This document shows positions 20,581-31,938 of a stretch of DNA of 64,000 nt, piece after piece. The notes under the pieces are model-generated. The model saw only the letters and a list, made by a program, of their open reading frames with translations, was not told the origin of the DNA and did no database searches. Origin of the DNA: Brasenia schreberi (taxonomy: Eukaryota; Streptophyta; Magnoliopsida; Nymphaeales; Cabombaceae). The stretch covers positions 11,166,001-11,230,000 of the forward strand of contig JAYKKT010000064.1 of NCBI GenBank assembly GCA_036023115.1, in the 5' to 3' direction. Positions within the stretch are counted from its first letter, which is position 1. Every line of letters starts with the position of its first letter. Position numbers and translations under genes: made by a program.

Positions 20581-23500
20581 TCACTTTCTTCGGATTTTCA
20601 GATTGAGGGTCCAGTTCACTTTGCCCTCCGTCAAGGGAATGGACCTAGGCAGCCGGAGAGGAATCTCAAACTCCCCCAATGTCGTGATGTTGGATGGCAT
20701 GTTAAGGTTCTCAGGCTGAATGCTTACACACAGCTGCCTTGCCACCTGTTATTCATCATGCAGTCTCAGAGAATGTAGAAGATTGGATATATATATACAT
20801 AAAATCAAGAACATGTAACGAATGATAATCACTTAATAAGGCCTTAAGCAAGAGTTACCTTAACAAATTAAAGGTGAAAACAAAATACCCAAGAAAAACT
20901 GTCAACTGTCTCCAAGAATATTATGAGATGCCAATCCCAACTCCTAAAACAGCTGGATAGACCTAACTAATCGGTCAGCAAATTGTTGACATGCTTGACA
21001 TCAAACAGAAAAACTAATAACTTGCACACGAACAGAGCCTTTTGGTAAAGAGTATAAATGAAACTGTGCTAGTAAATAGCACAGGTAAACCCAAAGTCAC
21101 CATTTTGGTTCAATTTTATTTTCTGTTAGGATGGGAAGGAAGAAGGCAGGTGTAGATCACGGTTATCAAACTTATGACCTTCAACTTGCGAGTTGACACC
21201 CTAACCAGGTATGATGCTCTTTGCGCATTTCGATTCAAAATTTAATCAATGATATATTGACATTAGGATGACAAGCACCAGTGAGGCTGCATTTCATAGG
21301 TTAACATGCATGACCAATCTGAATTTCATTTCCTTCAAAAAAAGTAGCTTCTGACATAACTCAGTAGAACATGTTGATGCCAAAACTGTTAGATTCTGTA
21401 AGAAAAACACTAGCAAATAAAAGGGGATGAAGGAGTAGGATGTGCAACTTTCATCATCTAACGGACGATGCCAATATATCTGGCTGAAAAGATAAAACTA
21501 TGACAAGAGTTACTATAACTGCACAATGAGCTTGAGGTGTTCATGGGCATCTGGAGCCTGAGTCTGGCTTGTTAAAAACCTAGATGGTTCAAACTTGCCT
21601 GATTGGTACCTAATGCTCTAATTTAAAATTAAAAAAAAAGAAACTTTAAATAAGCACTTCAAGGAGTATTATTCGAATGTACCCCCTCCGAAGGACACGC
21701 AAACTCCATGGTGGTAGGGCTTTCCTTGGACATTTTCAAACAAACTTGCAGAAAAACACTTTATACCAAATACAGGAAGGTAAGAAACAGAATATGATAT
21801 CGTAACATGCAGAAAGTCTCAAAGTTTATAAGATATGGATAAGGGCATCTCGTGAAATTCAAGAAACTTCTGAAGTGAAAAGATCTCCAGTGAAGGACCA
21901 ATTGGAACTTCTAGTATAATGCTCAAAACGATGTCCATATTTGTCCGAGAATGGTAAGAAATCAAAGAAAACAATTTGCTGCTGGAGGATTTCTGGAGAT
22001 GTTACACATAGATTTAATGCTGGTTGGTTAAAATGGAGAGGAGCATCCGGTATTCTTTGTGATAAGAAGATACCATTAAAGTTAAAAGGTAAATATTATA
22101 GAACAGCAATTAGACAAGCCATGTTTTATGGTTCTGAGTGTTGGGCAGTTAATCATCAACATGTACAAAAGATGTATGTGACAGAAACGAAGATGTTGAG
22201 ATGGATGAGTGGTCATACAAGAAAAAACTGTATACATAATAAGGTTATTAGAAACAAATTAGGAGTGGCACCAATAGAGGATAAAATGAGAGAATATCAT
22301 TTAAGATAGTTTGGACATATAGAAAGAAGATCAAAAGAAGAACCAGGAAGAAGGTAGGAAAAGCTAAATTTGGAAAGTATTAAAAGAGGTAGAGGACAAC
22401 CACAAAAGTATTGGAAAGAAACAATAAAGAATGATCTAGCTTATTGTGAGTTAACTGCTAACACGGCACATGATAGGGCTCTGTGGAAACAAAGAATCCA
22501 TGTAGCTGACCCCGTCTAGTATGGGAAAAGGCTTAGTTGTTGTTGGAAGATTTCTGGAATCTGGTTGCTGCTGGAAGATTTGCCTTTGTTACAAAAGTTA
22601 GATTTTATAACTATCTTTATTATATTCACATGGTTGCTTATTTAAATGTAAAAATTTACAGAAAAATTATTGAAGAAATAAAAGTATCTACTGTTGTGGA
22701 ATGTGGATAACTATCTTTATTATATTCACATGGTTGCTTTGCTTATTTAAATGTAAAAATTTACAGAAAAATTATTGAAGAAATAAAAGTATCTACTGTT
22801 GTGGAATGTGGATAATTCTTTAAGAGGAAATAGTAGGATACCTTATTACCTTTTATAAGCCTTTCCCCACAGTAGGTCATGTCGGCTAGTGGGTGCAACA
22901 CAAGGACTTCCCGGGAGGTCACTGATCCTAGCACTATTATCATCCAAGCATGCTAAATAAACGCCTTTAATCCCATATCTAGATGCAGGTGCACATCATA
23001 TTAAAATGTTCATCGATGTTATACACAGTTACGTACAGTAGTGCAGCTTACAACATCGGTGTCAATAAAAAATATATATAACTAATTGCTCGAGTGCTTA
23101 GTTGAACTTAGTTACCATAAAGAACCTTTGCTGGTAAAATACGATTAGCCTGGCTTTTGCTCAATCCTGGTTTTCATTCAAGGATGAACTTGAGGCAATC
23201 TTATACACGATGAGCCCCAGCTTATCTGACTCAGTGTCCCTGGGTAACAAGGGTGTGGTAACCTTGCTTTCACAAACTTCTTACTCGATTGATGGATTGA
23301 GTTTATCATTTCGTTCCTTAATCAATCCTTAGTACTTAAGTTCATATTTGAAAATCAGCTAATGCAATATATGTTTCTACAAAGACATGTGCACATAAGA
23401 TCAAAAAAGATCAAGGCGAGAAACTTATATTAAGAAGTTACAAACAGCTGTAAGCTCTGCCGGAGGGAATGCAGGTCCCAACAGGAGATATGCCTACACC

Positions 23501-26500
23501 ATGTTGCAGTTCAATTTTAAGGGAGTTAGCCTCTTGCAAGATAAAAGGTATATCTTACTGCCGAATGCAAAGCCCTTTAACGTCATAACCATATCACAAC
23601 AATTCCATTATCAAATTAAAACCTATGACACCTATTTTATGACATACCTCAGCGACAATTTCATCCTTAGTGATGGGAGTCCGCAGGTCATTGTCTTTGC
23701 TTATAAGTCTTCTTAATACCTGCACGCAATCAGCAGACTCAGCAAGAGACAAATCAGAAGATGTGCATGCTTTGATTCACTAAGAGAATAGAAGGAACAA
23801 TGCTAAGCACAAAAAGAAACAATACTTACAGTTACAGACTATAAATAGTTTACACCCCACCATGGACAATTAATCAAAAGTTGAACAACGTGAAACATGG
23901 AGATTGAAAGTAGATCTGGTTTTCATTCTCAAGTATTGGCAACATATGACTATTCAAATGAATTTACAAAAGATATATGAACAGCGCAATCTCTAATTAT
24001 GCAGGCCACGATGAAATCACGCAATTTAGAATTGATTTTGTAATGAAAGATGTATCAGTTTTGGCCTCCTAGTTTTTCGTGAGATAAAGCAGCATGAGTG
24101 GTTTTCATAATAACTAAAATTGCGCTTTCTCTGCCAGATAAAGCTGCAGAATTGACCACATATTTACTTATGAACGCTATCTACATTTCCAGAAAGTGTG
24201 CCTGTAAACGCTGTCTATATATCCAGAAAGCAGCATGAGTTGTAATTCATAATAACTGAAATTTTGTGCTTTTTCAGCCAGACAAGGCCACAGAATTGAA
24301 AGACCACATATCTACTCAAGAACGCTGTCCACATTTCAAGGAAGTGGACCTACGAGTACACCCAAAATGGACTGCAGCAATGCTGCTATGCATGTGAGCA
24401 GGAAGGCTTTGGATCTGAGAGCATACTTTTAAAGTCTATTACTTGCTTCACTTCTTTGTTGATTAACTGCATGAATTAAGGAATAAGGATCATTTAGAAA
24501 AGTCTGAGAAACAGATGTTAGGTTAGGTTTGTCCGAATTTGCATTTTTTTCTCCCTCACATGGCATTGCTTGTCCAGTTTTGGTCATCTACCTGCCTTCA
24601 CTCTACATATTATTATGTCCTATGCTTGAACGTGCTATCCTTTTATCTTAGATAAAGAACAATTACATAACTGCTCATTTTTCAACTGCTCTTATGAACT
24701 ATGTCACACGGGTACGGGTGTGGGTGCGGGTGCGGGATACGGCAAATTTCAAAAACTTTGGGTGCAGCGACACGGCTAGGGTATATAATATTATATATTA
24801 TATATAATATTCAAGCTACATAAATCAATCATAATACAACTAGTATTTGCTAATTTTGGGTGCACGTAGGTATCAACTAGCAAGTTCCCTCGTAATGATG
24901 TGAAAATTAGAATGATTTTACGAGCTGCAAAATATCCAAATTATGGATTCAAAGAGTTTTGAGATCTTTTGTAGGATATAGCATATATCAGTGTTGTCTA
25001 ACGCGTATCGTATCGCGTATCGCTAGGCTCCACGATACAGGCATATCGTATCGTATCGTACTGTAATATTAAAATAATACGAAAATTATTTAAAAAATCA
25101 AGAAAATTAGTAAAAAACCGAAAAAAATCTGGAAAAATCTGATAATTGCTTTAAATTCATATAATGCAAAGTTTAGCACATATTGAACATTCAACATTGA
25201 ACAATTGGATCCAAAATTACATATTTTGAAGCAAAAAATGAAATACATTTACATTTTACATATTTTAATTTCTATCAAGATTATTAACTAAATAATCTTA
25301 ATCTTCTACTTGATAAAGATTCAAAGTTTCTCATCACCTTCTGCTTTAAAATGAAAATCTTCATCTCCATCGTGATGTTGTTGCACTTCAAATTAATTCA
25401 TGCAATGTCTTCTTCGGTTAGGAGTGCATTTTCTTCGTTATCTTTCATAATCCACTCATCTAATATATCAAAATTAACAAACTGCTATCTTTGTACATGT
25501 AGTTGTCATATTTGCTAATTTTCATATGTGAGCAAAACAATGAGCTCAATTTCTTTAATTATTGACTCTATGACACCTCAGTGATATGATATTATTACTT
25601 GATGATATCCCTTTTTTTCTTACAATTAGCTTTTTAACTAATGCTTGAGCTTCATTTCTCACTTTCACATATTGAGTTAAGCCTTACACACGTTGATCAT
25701 GTTCAACTCAATGGAAGTCATGTAAGGTGAACCTTAAAATAGTGAAGTTGTGAAATGCCCACTCAATGAACCGAGACAACCAAATGTTTTTAATTGTTTG
25801 CGATCTCATGAAATTAGAAACTGCTAGCAGAAATATACCTAAAAGTTGGCAACAAAAAGGAAAATGATTTTGTCACAATTTTTATTTGTTTATAAATTAT
25901 TCTTATTCAATAAATAAAATTATAAACCCAAATTACAAGCATAGGGAAGTGAAGAGAGGCCAAAAACCTGCAAAAATTTTGAAAAAAAAAATTAAATTTT
26001 TTTTTGGGCGTATCGCCCGTATCGTACGATATGGGCCGTATCGTATGATACAGTACGATAACCTGTATCTTACGATACAGGTTACCATATCGTACCGTGG
26101 CTTCCTACAATATGGATAACACTGGCATATACTAGTATTTGTGCTAGGATCCACTAGTGATGTCATACTCTTCTGTTCTATTGATGTGACAATGTTCCTC
26201 GCCTTCAAATGTGTTTGGTGACAGAGATTATTCTGTGAAAAGGCATATAGTATGGAGTCAAGAATCCAATCAGATTGAGTAATAAGAAACCAATTGTCCA
26301 CACCCAAAATCATTCAAGCTAATATTATATAAAGCTATAATAGAAAGTACACAACTTTATATTAAAGCAAAACACATAAATGGTAAACAACTACTAATTT
26401 CATCATAATACACAAATCAATCTTCTTTATCCAAACCCATTTATCCGTGAGTTACAAAAAAAAAATTGCATTTTTTTTTTGGCCATGCCGCACCGACACG

Positions 26501-29500
26501 GTGTCGGTGTCGCACCAGTGTCGAGGTCGACACTTCACCCCTTAGATGTGTCGGTGCGACTTAGCTTATGAACAAACAAATTTTCCTTTACTGTTCTTTA
26601 AAAAGGTAGAATAAGAAGGATGGCAACAAGCATCTAATGGAAGGATGCAAGTTACACTTAGCTCATGAAAGCAGAAGGTTTAGACTTTAGAGAGGTATAA
26701 CCTGCTTCAACCAAGAGAAAACTGTATACAAGAATTTTGATGCATAAAACATGTCATTGTGTTAAATAAGAATGATGTTGGGCTACAAGAAAAAAACGAC
26801 ATGCTAATCACAACCCTTCGATACTCAAAAGAGAGCACTATGGGGTAATGCAAGACTTAACAACTGGGTCATGAAAAGTTTTATGACTTTGGTAGAAACT
26901 TATCCTAACAAAATACATGTGGACCGTGGCAACCAACATACCAAGCGAGCGTTACTCAGACGCTTTGCTGCAGCCTGGTACTCCTTCATTTTGTCCTCCT
27001 TTGTCTTTGGAAGAACTATTGCTGTCTCTGCTTCTTCACGTTGATAAAGCTGATTCAAACATCAAAATGAACTTGTAACATCATTGTTGAAGATCCAATG
27101 AGTGTTCAGTCTATAAAGAAAGTCGCATGGAAGCAAAGAGATGACAGAAACTAGAGTTCCACACATACCAACTTCAGAGGAGAAGTAACCACTGGAACAA
27201 ATATGCTGAATGTACATGAAGAAGGTGAATAGAGAAATGAAGATAAGTAACAAGAAAAGGTCCATGACTTTTATCTAAAACTTGTTTTCCACAAAAAGGA
27301 AAAGCAAAATGTGCACATTTACAGCTAAAATAGAAAGAACATTATGACTTTGATCAAGATATGTGCACTTGGTAGCGGAACCAATATCTCACATATGCAA
27401 TTCGCATTGCTCAGGTTGGAAAACTGCATATCTCATGGTTCATTTATTTTAAAGTGCATTATAAACCAATAACTCTAAATACTATGGTACATGATTAAAG
27501 CCTTTATGGTAACAAAACAAAGAATAAGAAGGGTAATGGTTTTGATTCTTGGCCTTCCAGAAGAAAACACATAAAAAACAAACATTGAAAGCAAAGTAAC
27601 TTTGTCTGTATCACCAAGGGTCCAGACACAAGCACAACCAGTATTGTAAGTAAAGTAACTTTGCCTTGTTGCCAAGGGCAACCATTGTTGGTTTGACAAT
27701 ATCATAAACTTTTCTTTTGTTTGAAAAACAAAACCACATGTTGGTAATGATAACTCCGCCCATGTAAGGGATCACCCTTGCATGACCGGTCCCAAGCCCA
27801 GATAAAGAAGCAGGGTTGTGTTAGGCTTCCGACACCCAACGTAAAACTTTGTCGGATTTTTATACCATAGATTATACAAATTATGAGCATTGCATTGGGG
27901 CGTCCTCTCTTAGTGACGCCCTGCAAAGCTCGAATACAGTGAAAAGTAAGCAAGGGCTTCTACATTTTCGTCTATGATTCAGAGAAAGATTCATATCCTA
28001 TCTTTACAAGAGACAAAGTGGGTTGGAGAAAAAGCAAAGTAGATTGAAGTTACAGGTTTTAAATTATGGTACTAAAGAAAGGAAAAGACCCGAAACAGAG
28101 TTTGTATTATCATAAATAAATATTGACACACAATGTTATGGTGACCGAATCATGACATTGAAATTAGAGTTAGGAGTAGAGGTTTAAAATATAGTTTCTG
28201 CTTACGTACCCAAGTAGGACTAGAATATAGTATAAAGAAGTTTTTTGGGAAGAGTTAGATAAGGTGATTCAAAGAATTTCACAAAGGGAGATGATTTATT
28301 TAGGAGGAGATTTAAATGGACATGTCGGTAAAGAGGCATTAGGATATTAAGGTATTCATGAAAACATTGGTTTTGGGATATAAATGAGGAAGGTAGGGAG
28401 ATTTTAAATTTTGCTATGGCATTTGATCTCTTTAAATCAATATAATCTTCAAAAAAACAAGATGAACATTTAATTACTTATAAGAGTTTATCACAAACAC
28501 AAATTGATTATTTTATTTGCAGGAAAAAAGATAGAGTGTGTTGTAAAGATTGCAAGGTAATTCCAAGAGAAAGCTTAACCACCCAATATAGACTTTTAGT
28601 TATGGATTTACTCGTAAAAAAGTGCATTGAACTATTCAAACTAAATGGTGAAACCTTAAAAGCGAGAAAGAAGGAATATTTAAACAAAAAGTTCATTCAA
28701 GGAGATACTTGGAATTATGTTGGTACACCTTGTGATATGTGGAATAATATGACTATACATATTAAGAAAGTGGTGAAAGATGTGTTAGGTGAATCTAAGG
28801 GAGGTGTACCAGTACAAAAAAAAGCTTGGTGGTAAAGTGAAATGGTGTAAGATAAAATCAAGGCAAAAAGAGCATGTTACAAATTACATTATGCTAAGAA
28901 GACTAGTGAAATTTTAGATGCTTATAAGAAAGCAAAGAAAGAAGCGAAAAAGACCGTCAGTGAAGCAAAATCTAAAATTTGAGAGAATTTATATAAAAAG
29001 CTCAACTCAAAAGAGGGTGAAAGAGATATTTTTAGGATAGAGCTAGAGATAAGAAAACTAAATATCTTAATTTTGTTAGATGCGACGAGGATGAAAAAAT
29101 TCTAGTGGCAAATGATGATATAAAAAATAGATGAAAATTTATTTTTATAAGCTTTTTAATAAAAATAAAGATGTTAGTATTAGCTTAGGAGAGTTAGCCA
29201 AATAAGAAAAGTTTATAAACCATAATTTCTACGACGTATTCAAAAGAATGAAGTCAAAGATACTCTTAAACACATGAAGGGTGGTAAATCTGTAGGACCA
29301 ACCAATATTCTTATAGAAGTTTGAAAAATCTTAGGAGAGACACGAATCACTTGGCTCATAAGACTATTTAATGAAATATAGAGAAACCAAAAGATACCCG
29401 AGAAATGGAGAGCGAGTACACTTATACCCATATACAAGAACAAGGAAGACTTCATAATTGTGTGAATTATTGGGGTATCAAGTTAATGAGCCATATTATG

Positions 29501-31743
29501 AAATTATGGGAAAGAATTATCGAATGTAGGCTAAGACAAGTATCGAGTATAATAGAGAACCAATTTAGATTCATGTCAGGCATATCTACTATTGAAGCGA
29601 TTCACCTTTTGAGATGTCTTGTGAAACATTATAGAGCAAAAAAGAAAGACCTTTACGTGATATTTATTGATCTAGAAAAGTCTTATGATAGGATATTAAG
29701 GGATGTTCTTTGGAGAACCTTGAAAAAAGAGGTATCACATTGACATCCATAAACCTTATAAGAGACATGTACGATGGAGCAAAAACATGTGTGAGAACTC
29801 ACGAAGGAATGACAAACTTCTTTGAAGTTAATATTGGGTATTTGGGTTACATCAAGGATCAACTTTAAGTCCATACTTATTTATAATGGTGATTGATGAG
29901 TTAACAAAACATATTCAAGATGAAGTACCTTGGTGTATGTTATTTGCAAATGACATTGTGTTAGTGGAGGAGTCTAAGGAAAAAGTTAATAGAACATTGG
30001 AACAATGGAGAGAAACATTAGAAAGTAAAGGCTTCCGACTTAGTAGAACAAAAACATAATATATGGAATGTAAGTTTGATCATTTGGTTACTTTAGAGGA
30101 CATAGAAATTAAAATTGGCACACATTGCATCCCCCAAAAAGAAAGATTTAAATACCTAGGGTCAATTTTTCAGAGTGATGGGATAATTGATGGAGATGTT
30201 ACGTATAGAATTAGTGTAGGTTGGTTAAAATGGAGAGGAGCATCACGTACTCTTTGTGACAAGAAGTTATCATTAATGTTAAAAGGTAAATATTATAGAG
30301 CATCAATTAGATCAGCCACGTTTTATGGTTTTGAGTGTTGGGCAGTTAATCATCAACATGTACAAAAGATGTTGGTAGCAGACATGAGGATGTTAAGATG
30401 GATGAGTGGTCATACAAGGAAAGACCGTAGGTTATTAGAAACAAATTGGGAGTGACACCAATGGAGGATAAAATGAGAGAATATCATTTAAGATGGTTTG
30501 GATATATAAAAAGAAGATCAAAAGAAGTGCCTCTAAGAAGGTATGAAAAACTAGGTTTTTAAAGTATTAAAAGAGGTAGAAGACGACCACAAAAGTGTTG
30601 AAAAAAAAACAATAAAGAATGATCTAGCTTATACTGAGTTAACTGCTAACATGGCACATGATAGAGCTATGTGGAAAAAATAATCCATTTAGCTGACCCC
30701 GTCTAGTATGGGAAAAGGCTTAGTTGTTGTTTGTTGTTGTACATGATGGTAATGATGCCCCTATCTCGTGCTATGTAATGTATCGACACATATCCTCTGA
30801 TACAGACCAATATGTACAAACCCTGCAAAAACCATGATATTAGGTCCCAATAAGAAGACCAAGCATGATGTAGCAGCAATAGGAAACAAGAAAGCTATAT
30901 ATCAATTGGGTTAATGTTATGACTGTTCTCTAACTTAAAATATTATTGTCCAGTTTCTGAGCTTGTTTGAGTGGAGCGGGCCTGAACCAAAATTGCATAG
31001 TTTATGCTCAACTAGTATGAATAACTGAATATGCCAGCTTCGGATCACAAACTAAACACATAACAAACTCAGCACAAGAGAAATATAGCCGAACCACAAG
31101 AATCTCACTTTGTTCCGACTGTTAGTTATGAGGGAAACTAAGTACACCATTGGTCTTCATCTCACGGGAAATCCCACTATTTACAAATCACACTGGGAGT
31201 AGTACCTAAGAGCGAAATAAAAAGCAGTAAAAGAATTAAAAAAACACCTTTAAAACTTCCATCCAACCATTGGACCACAACGAAGACAAATTCGTTCCTT
31301 TCAGATGGAAACAAATACAAACAACCTGAAAAACATCTAAACAAGAAATAACAAACTATTCTACCCAAAAAAGTGAACCCTAAGCAGAGATTCTTTGAGC
31401 ATACAGATTACGAACCATGAGAGAACATTCGAAGTAGGCAAATGGGTAAATGTGTTCTTCGACGGATCATGAATACAGAATGAAAGAGAATAAACATTCA
31501 GCAAATACTTAAATTCTTATCCGACAAATCATGAACCACGCCAACAACAATGGATAAGGAAAGAAATAGGAAGCGTACTTTGCGTTGTTCCTTGATCAAG
31601 TAAGCGTATTTTTCAATGTTGGGAACGGCAAGCAACTTAGGCATCAAATGGTTCCGGAAGTATCCGGGCGCGACCTTCACCGTTTCACCTGCTTTTCCTA
31701 GCTTCTCGATCGACTAAAATCAAGCAACAAACGCAATGAGAAG

Positions 31744-31787
<44 letters not shown>

Positions 31788-31938
31788 GCACCGTCGTGAG
31801 AATGACCTCCAACTTTCTGTACCTAACGCCATGGCCGACAAGGAAAGAGGGGAGTATTTTGTAGCCCAAATCATGTAAATCAGAGCGTTTTGTGAGATGG
31901 GTGAGGAGATTCCTGCCACATTGCATATGACCCATCAT
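20581..31938 (-). CDS. bL9m: Mitochondrial 50S ribosomal protein bL9, five exons
   Basis: Structural protein of the large mitoribosomal subunit. Exons on the - strand: 31938-31792, 31713-31579, 27049-26942, 23719-23648 and 20745-20581. All introns are GT-AG and phase 0. The product is 208 residues. Exon 1 ends in RYRKLEVILTT and exon 2 reads SIEKLGKAGETVKVAPGYFR and on to KLLAVPN, the bL9 N-terminal domain that binds 23S-type rRNA. Exon 3 (KEDKMKEYQAAAKRL) is the long connecting helix. Exon 4 carries TPITKDEIVAE. Exon 5 carries TLGEFEIPLRL and ends with the stop at 20581-20583, the C-terminal domain. The start is the first ATG (31938); a second is at 31935. The start of exon 1 gives a likely mitochondrial targeting peptide. 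There are no stops or frameshifts, so the gene looks functional. Confidence 0.9.
21981..22557 (+). mobile_element. 5'-truncated RTE LINE with target-site duplication
   Basis: About 545 bp of the RTE 3' end (21997-22541). It covers the RT C-terminal region (frame 21941-22309 includes [19 protein letters not shown] sequence), the conserved end ACCCCGTCTAGTATGGGAAAAGG and a short TTG tail. The flanking repeats GCTGGAGGATTTCTGG (21981-21996) and GTTGGAAGATTTCTGG (22542-22557) differ at 2 of 16 bases. It lies antisense within intron 4 of bL9m. Confidence 0.88.
22607..22811. repeat. Tandem duplication, 100 and 105 bp
   Basis: Two copies starting ATAACTATCTTTATT at 22607 and 22707, near identical except for a 5-base TTTGC insertion in the second copy. 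It lies next to the truncated RTE in bL9m intron 4. Confidence 0.9.
22891..23010 (-). repeat. 5S rRNA-derived sequence (pseudogene or Cassandra-type LTR)
   Basis: 22891-22944 read on the - strand resembles the 3' half of plant 5S rRNA: GTGACCTCCCGGGAAGTCC, then TTGTGTTGCACCC. The internal promoter box C region keeps about 21 of 24 bases. Similarity fades towards the 5S 5' half (to about 23010). 5S genes occur in long arrays, so a single worn copy in an intron is more likely a 5S-derived transposon part. Cassandra TRIM elements carry 5S sequence in their LTRs. A TATAAAAGG motif follows on the - strand at about 22850. Confidence 0.65.
24088..24369. repeat. Diverged 141-bp direct duplication in intron 3
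   Basis: Both copies begin AGCAGCATGAGT (24088 and 24229) and share CATAATAACT.AAATT, GCCAGA.AA.GC.CAGAATTGA and ACGCT.TC.ACATTTC. Divergence is about 20 to 25 percent by eye, so the event is old. Confidence 0.7.
24691..26573. mobile_element. Outer DNA element, possible 9-bp duplication, split by hAT
   Basis: CTTATGAAC occurs at 24691-24699 and 26565-26573. The enclosed ends carry GC-rich repeats unlike the AT-rich intron: GGGTGTGGGTGCGGGTGCGGG near 24715 and GGTGTCGGTGTCGCACC near 26500. The terminal bases TATGTCACAC and CTAAGTCGCAC (right end read inwards) are partly inverted. A 9-bp duplication would suggest a Mutator-like origin, an 8-bp one hAT. Without the inner insertion the element is about 720 bp. 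No coding sequence seen. Confidence 0.5.
24989..26124. mobile_element. Non-autonomous hAT element with 8-bp target duplication
   Basis: Left end CAGTGTTGTCTAACGCG and right end GGATAACACTG form CAGTGTT terminal inverted repeats. Flanks are GCATATAT (24981-24988) and GCATATAC (26125-26132), an 8-bp duplication with one change, as hAT elements make. Clustered GTATCG/CGATAC palindromes lie at both ends (24999-25060, 26008-26100), probably transposase binding sites. The interior is AT-rich with no transposase. The terminus matches the hAT relic at 13566, which carries a transposase and could be its source. Confidence 0.8.
27736..30756 (+). mobile_element. Full-length RTE LINE with 16-bp target-site duplication
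   Basis: Element 27752-30740 (2,989 bp). The flanks ACATGTTGGTAATGAT (27736-27751) and ACATGATGGTAATGAT (30741-30756) differ at one base. The 5' end ACTCCGCCCATGTAAGGGATC matches the copies at 15.07 and 34.5 kb. Order: 5' untranslated region, AP-endonuclease remnant (about 28130-28560, GGDLNGHVG at 28300), linker, RT (about 29400-30470), C-terminal tail and TTG-rich tail. The catalytic motif reads LFAND (about 29942) where FADD is expected, and many stops and frameshifts are present. It is inactive now but complete in extent, so it defines the family's length. Confidence 0.92.
29405..30455 (+). pseudogene. RTE reverse transcriptase of the full-length copy, broken
   Basis: The frame 29405-29743 holds [21 protein letters not shown] and VIFIDLEKSYDRI, then a frameshift at about 29725. 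The frame 30063-30455 holds the thumb/connection region ([34 protein letters not shown]). In between, ANDIVLVEE replaces ADDIVLVEE, which would remove one metal-binding Asp. Confidence 0.8.
31714..31791 (-). other. bL9m intron 1, 78 bp with (CT)n microsatellite
   Basis: The donor GTGCGT and the acceptor TTGATTTTAG are clear on the - strand. In between, 31747-31784 is a perfect 38-base AG repeat on + (CT on the sense strand). It makes up about half of an intron close to the minimum size plants splice. Confidence 0.85.

Larger units (their letters stand above)
20746..23647 (-). other. bL9m intron 4 (2.9 kb)
   Basis: Donor GTATGT follows GTCGCTGAG, and the acceptor AATAACAG precedes GTGGCAAGG. 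It contains a 5'-truncated RTE LINE, a 100-bp tandem duplication and a 5S-rRNA-like segment. The remainder has no recognised feature. Confidence 0.8.
23720..26941 (-). other. bL9m intron 3 (3.2 kb)
   Basis: Donor GTATGT follows CGCTTG, and the acceptor TTGCGTGCAG precedes GTATTAAGAAG. It contains a 141-bp direct duplication (24088-24369) and a pair of nested DNA transposons (24691-26573). Confidence 0.8.
27050..31578 (-). other. bL9m intron 2 (4.5 kb)
   Basis: Donor GTACGC follows CAACGCAAA, and the acceptor TTTGAATCAG precedes CTTTATCAACG. Two thirds of it is one full-length RTE LINE in the opposite orientation; the rest has no recognised feature. Confidence 0.8.

Noticed and set aside
22891..23010. 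Functional 5S rRNA gene
   Set aside because: Only the 3' half is well kept, the 5' half is heavily changed, and there is no tandem array or T-run terminator.
26800..27060. Non-coding intron sequence with chance open frame
   Set aside because: Splice sites, phase and the KEDKMKEYQAAAKRL helix show that 26942-27049 is bL9m exon 3.
31698..31919. 73-codon frame with Ser-Leu repeats on the - strand
   Set aside because: It overlaps bL9m exon 1 in another frame and reads through the intron 1 microsatellite.
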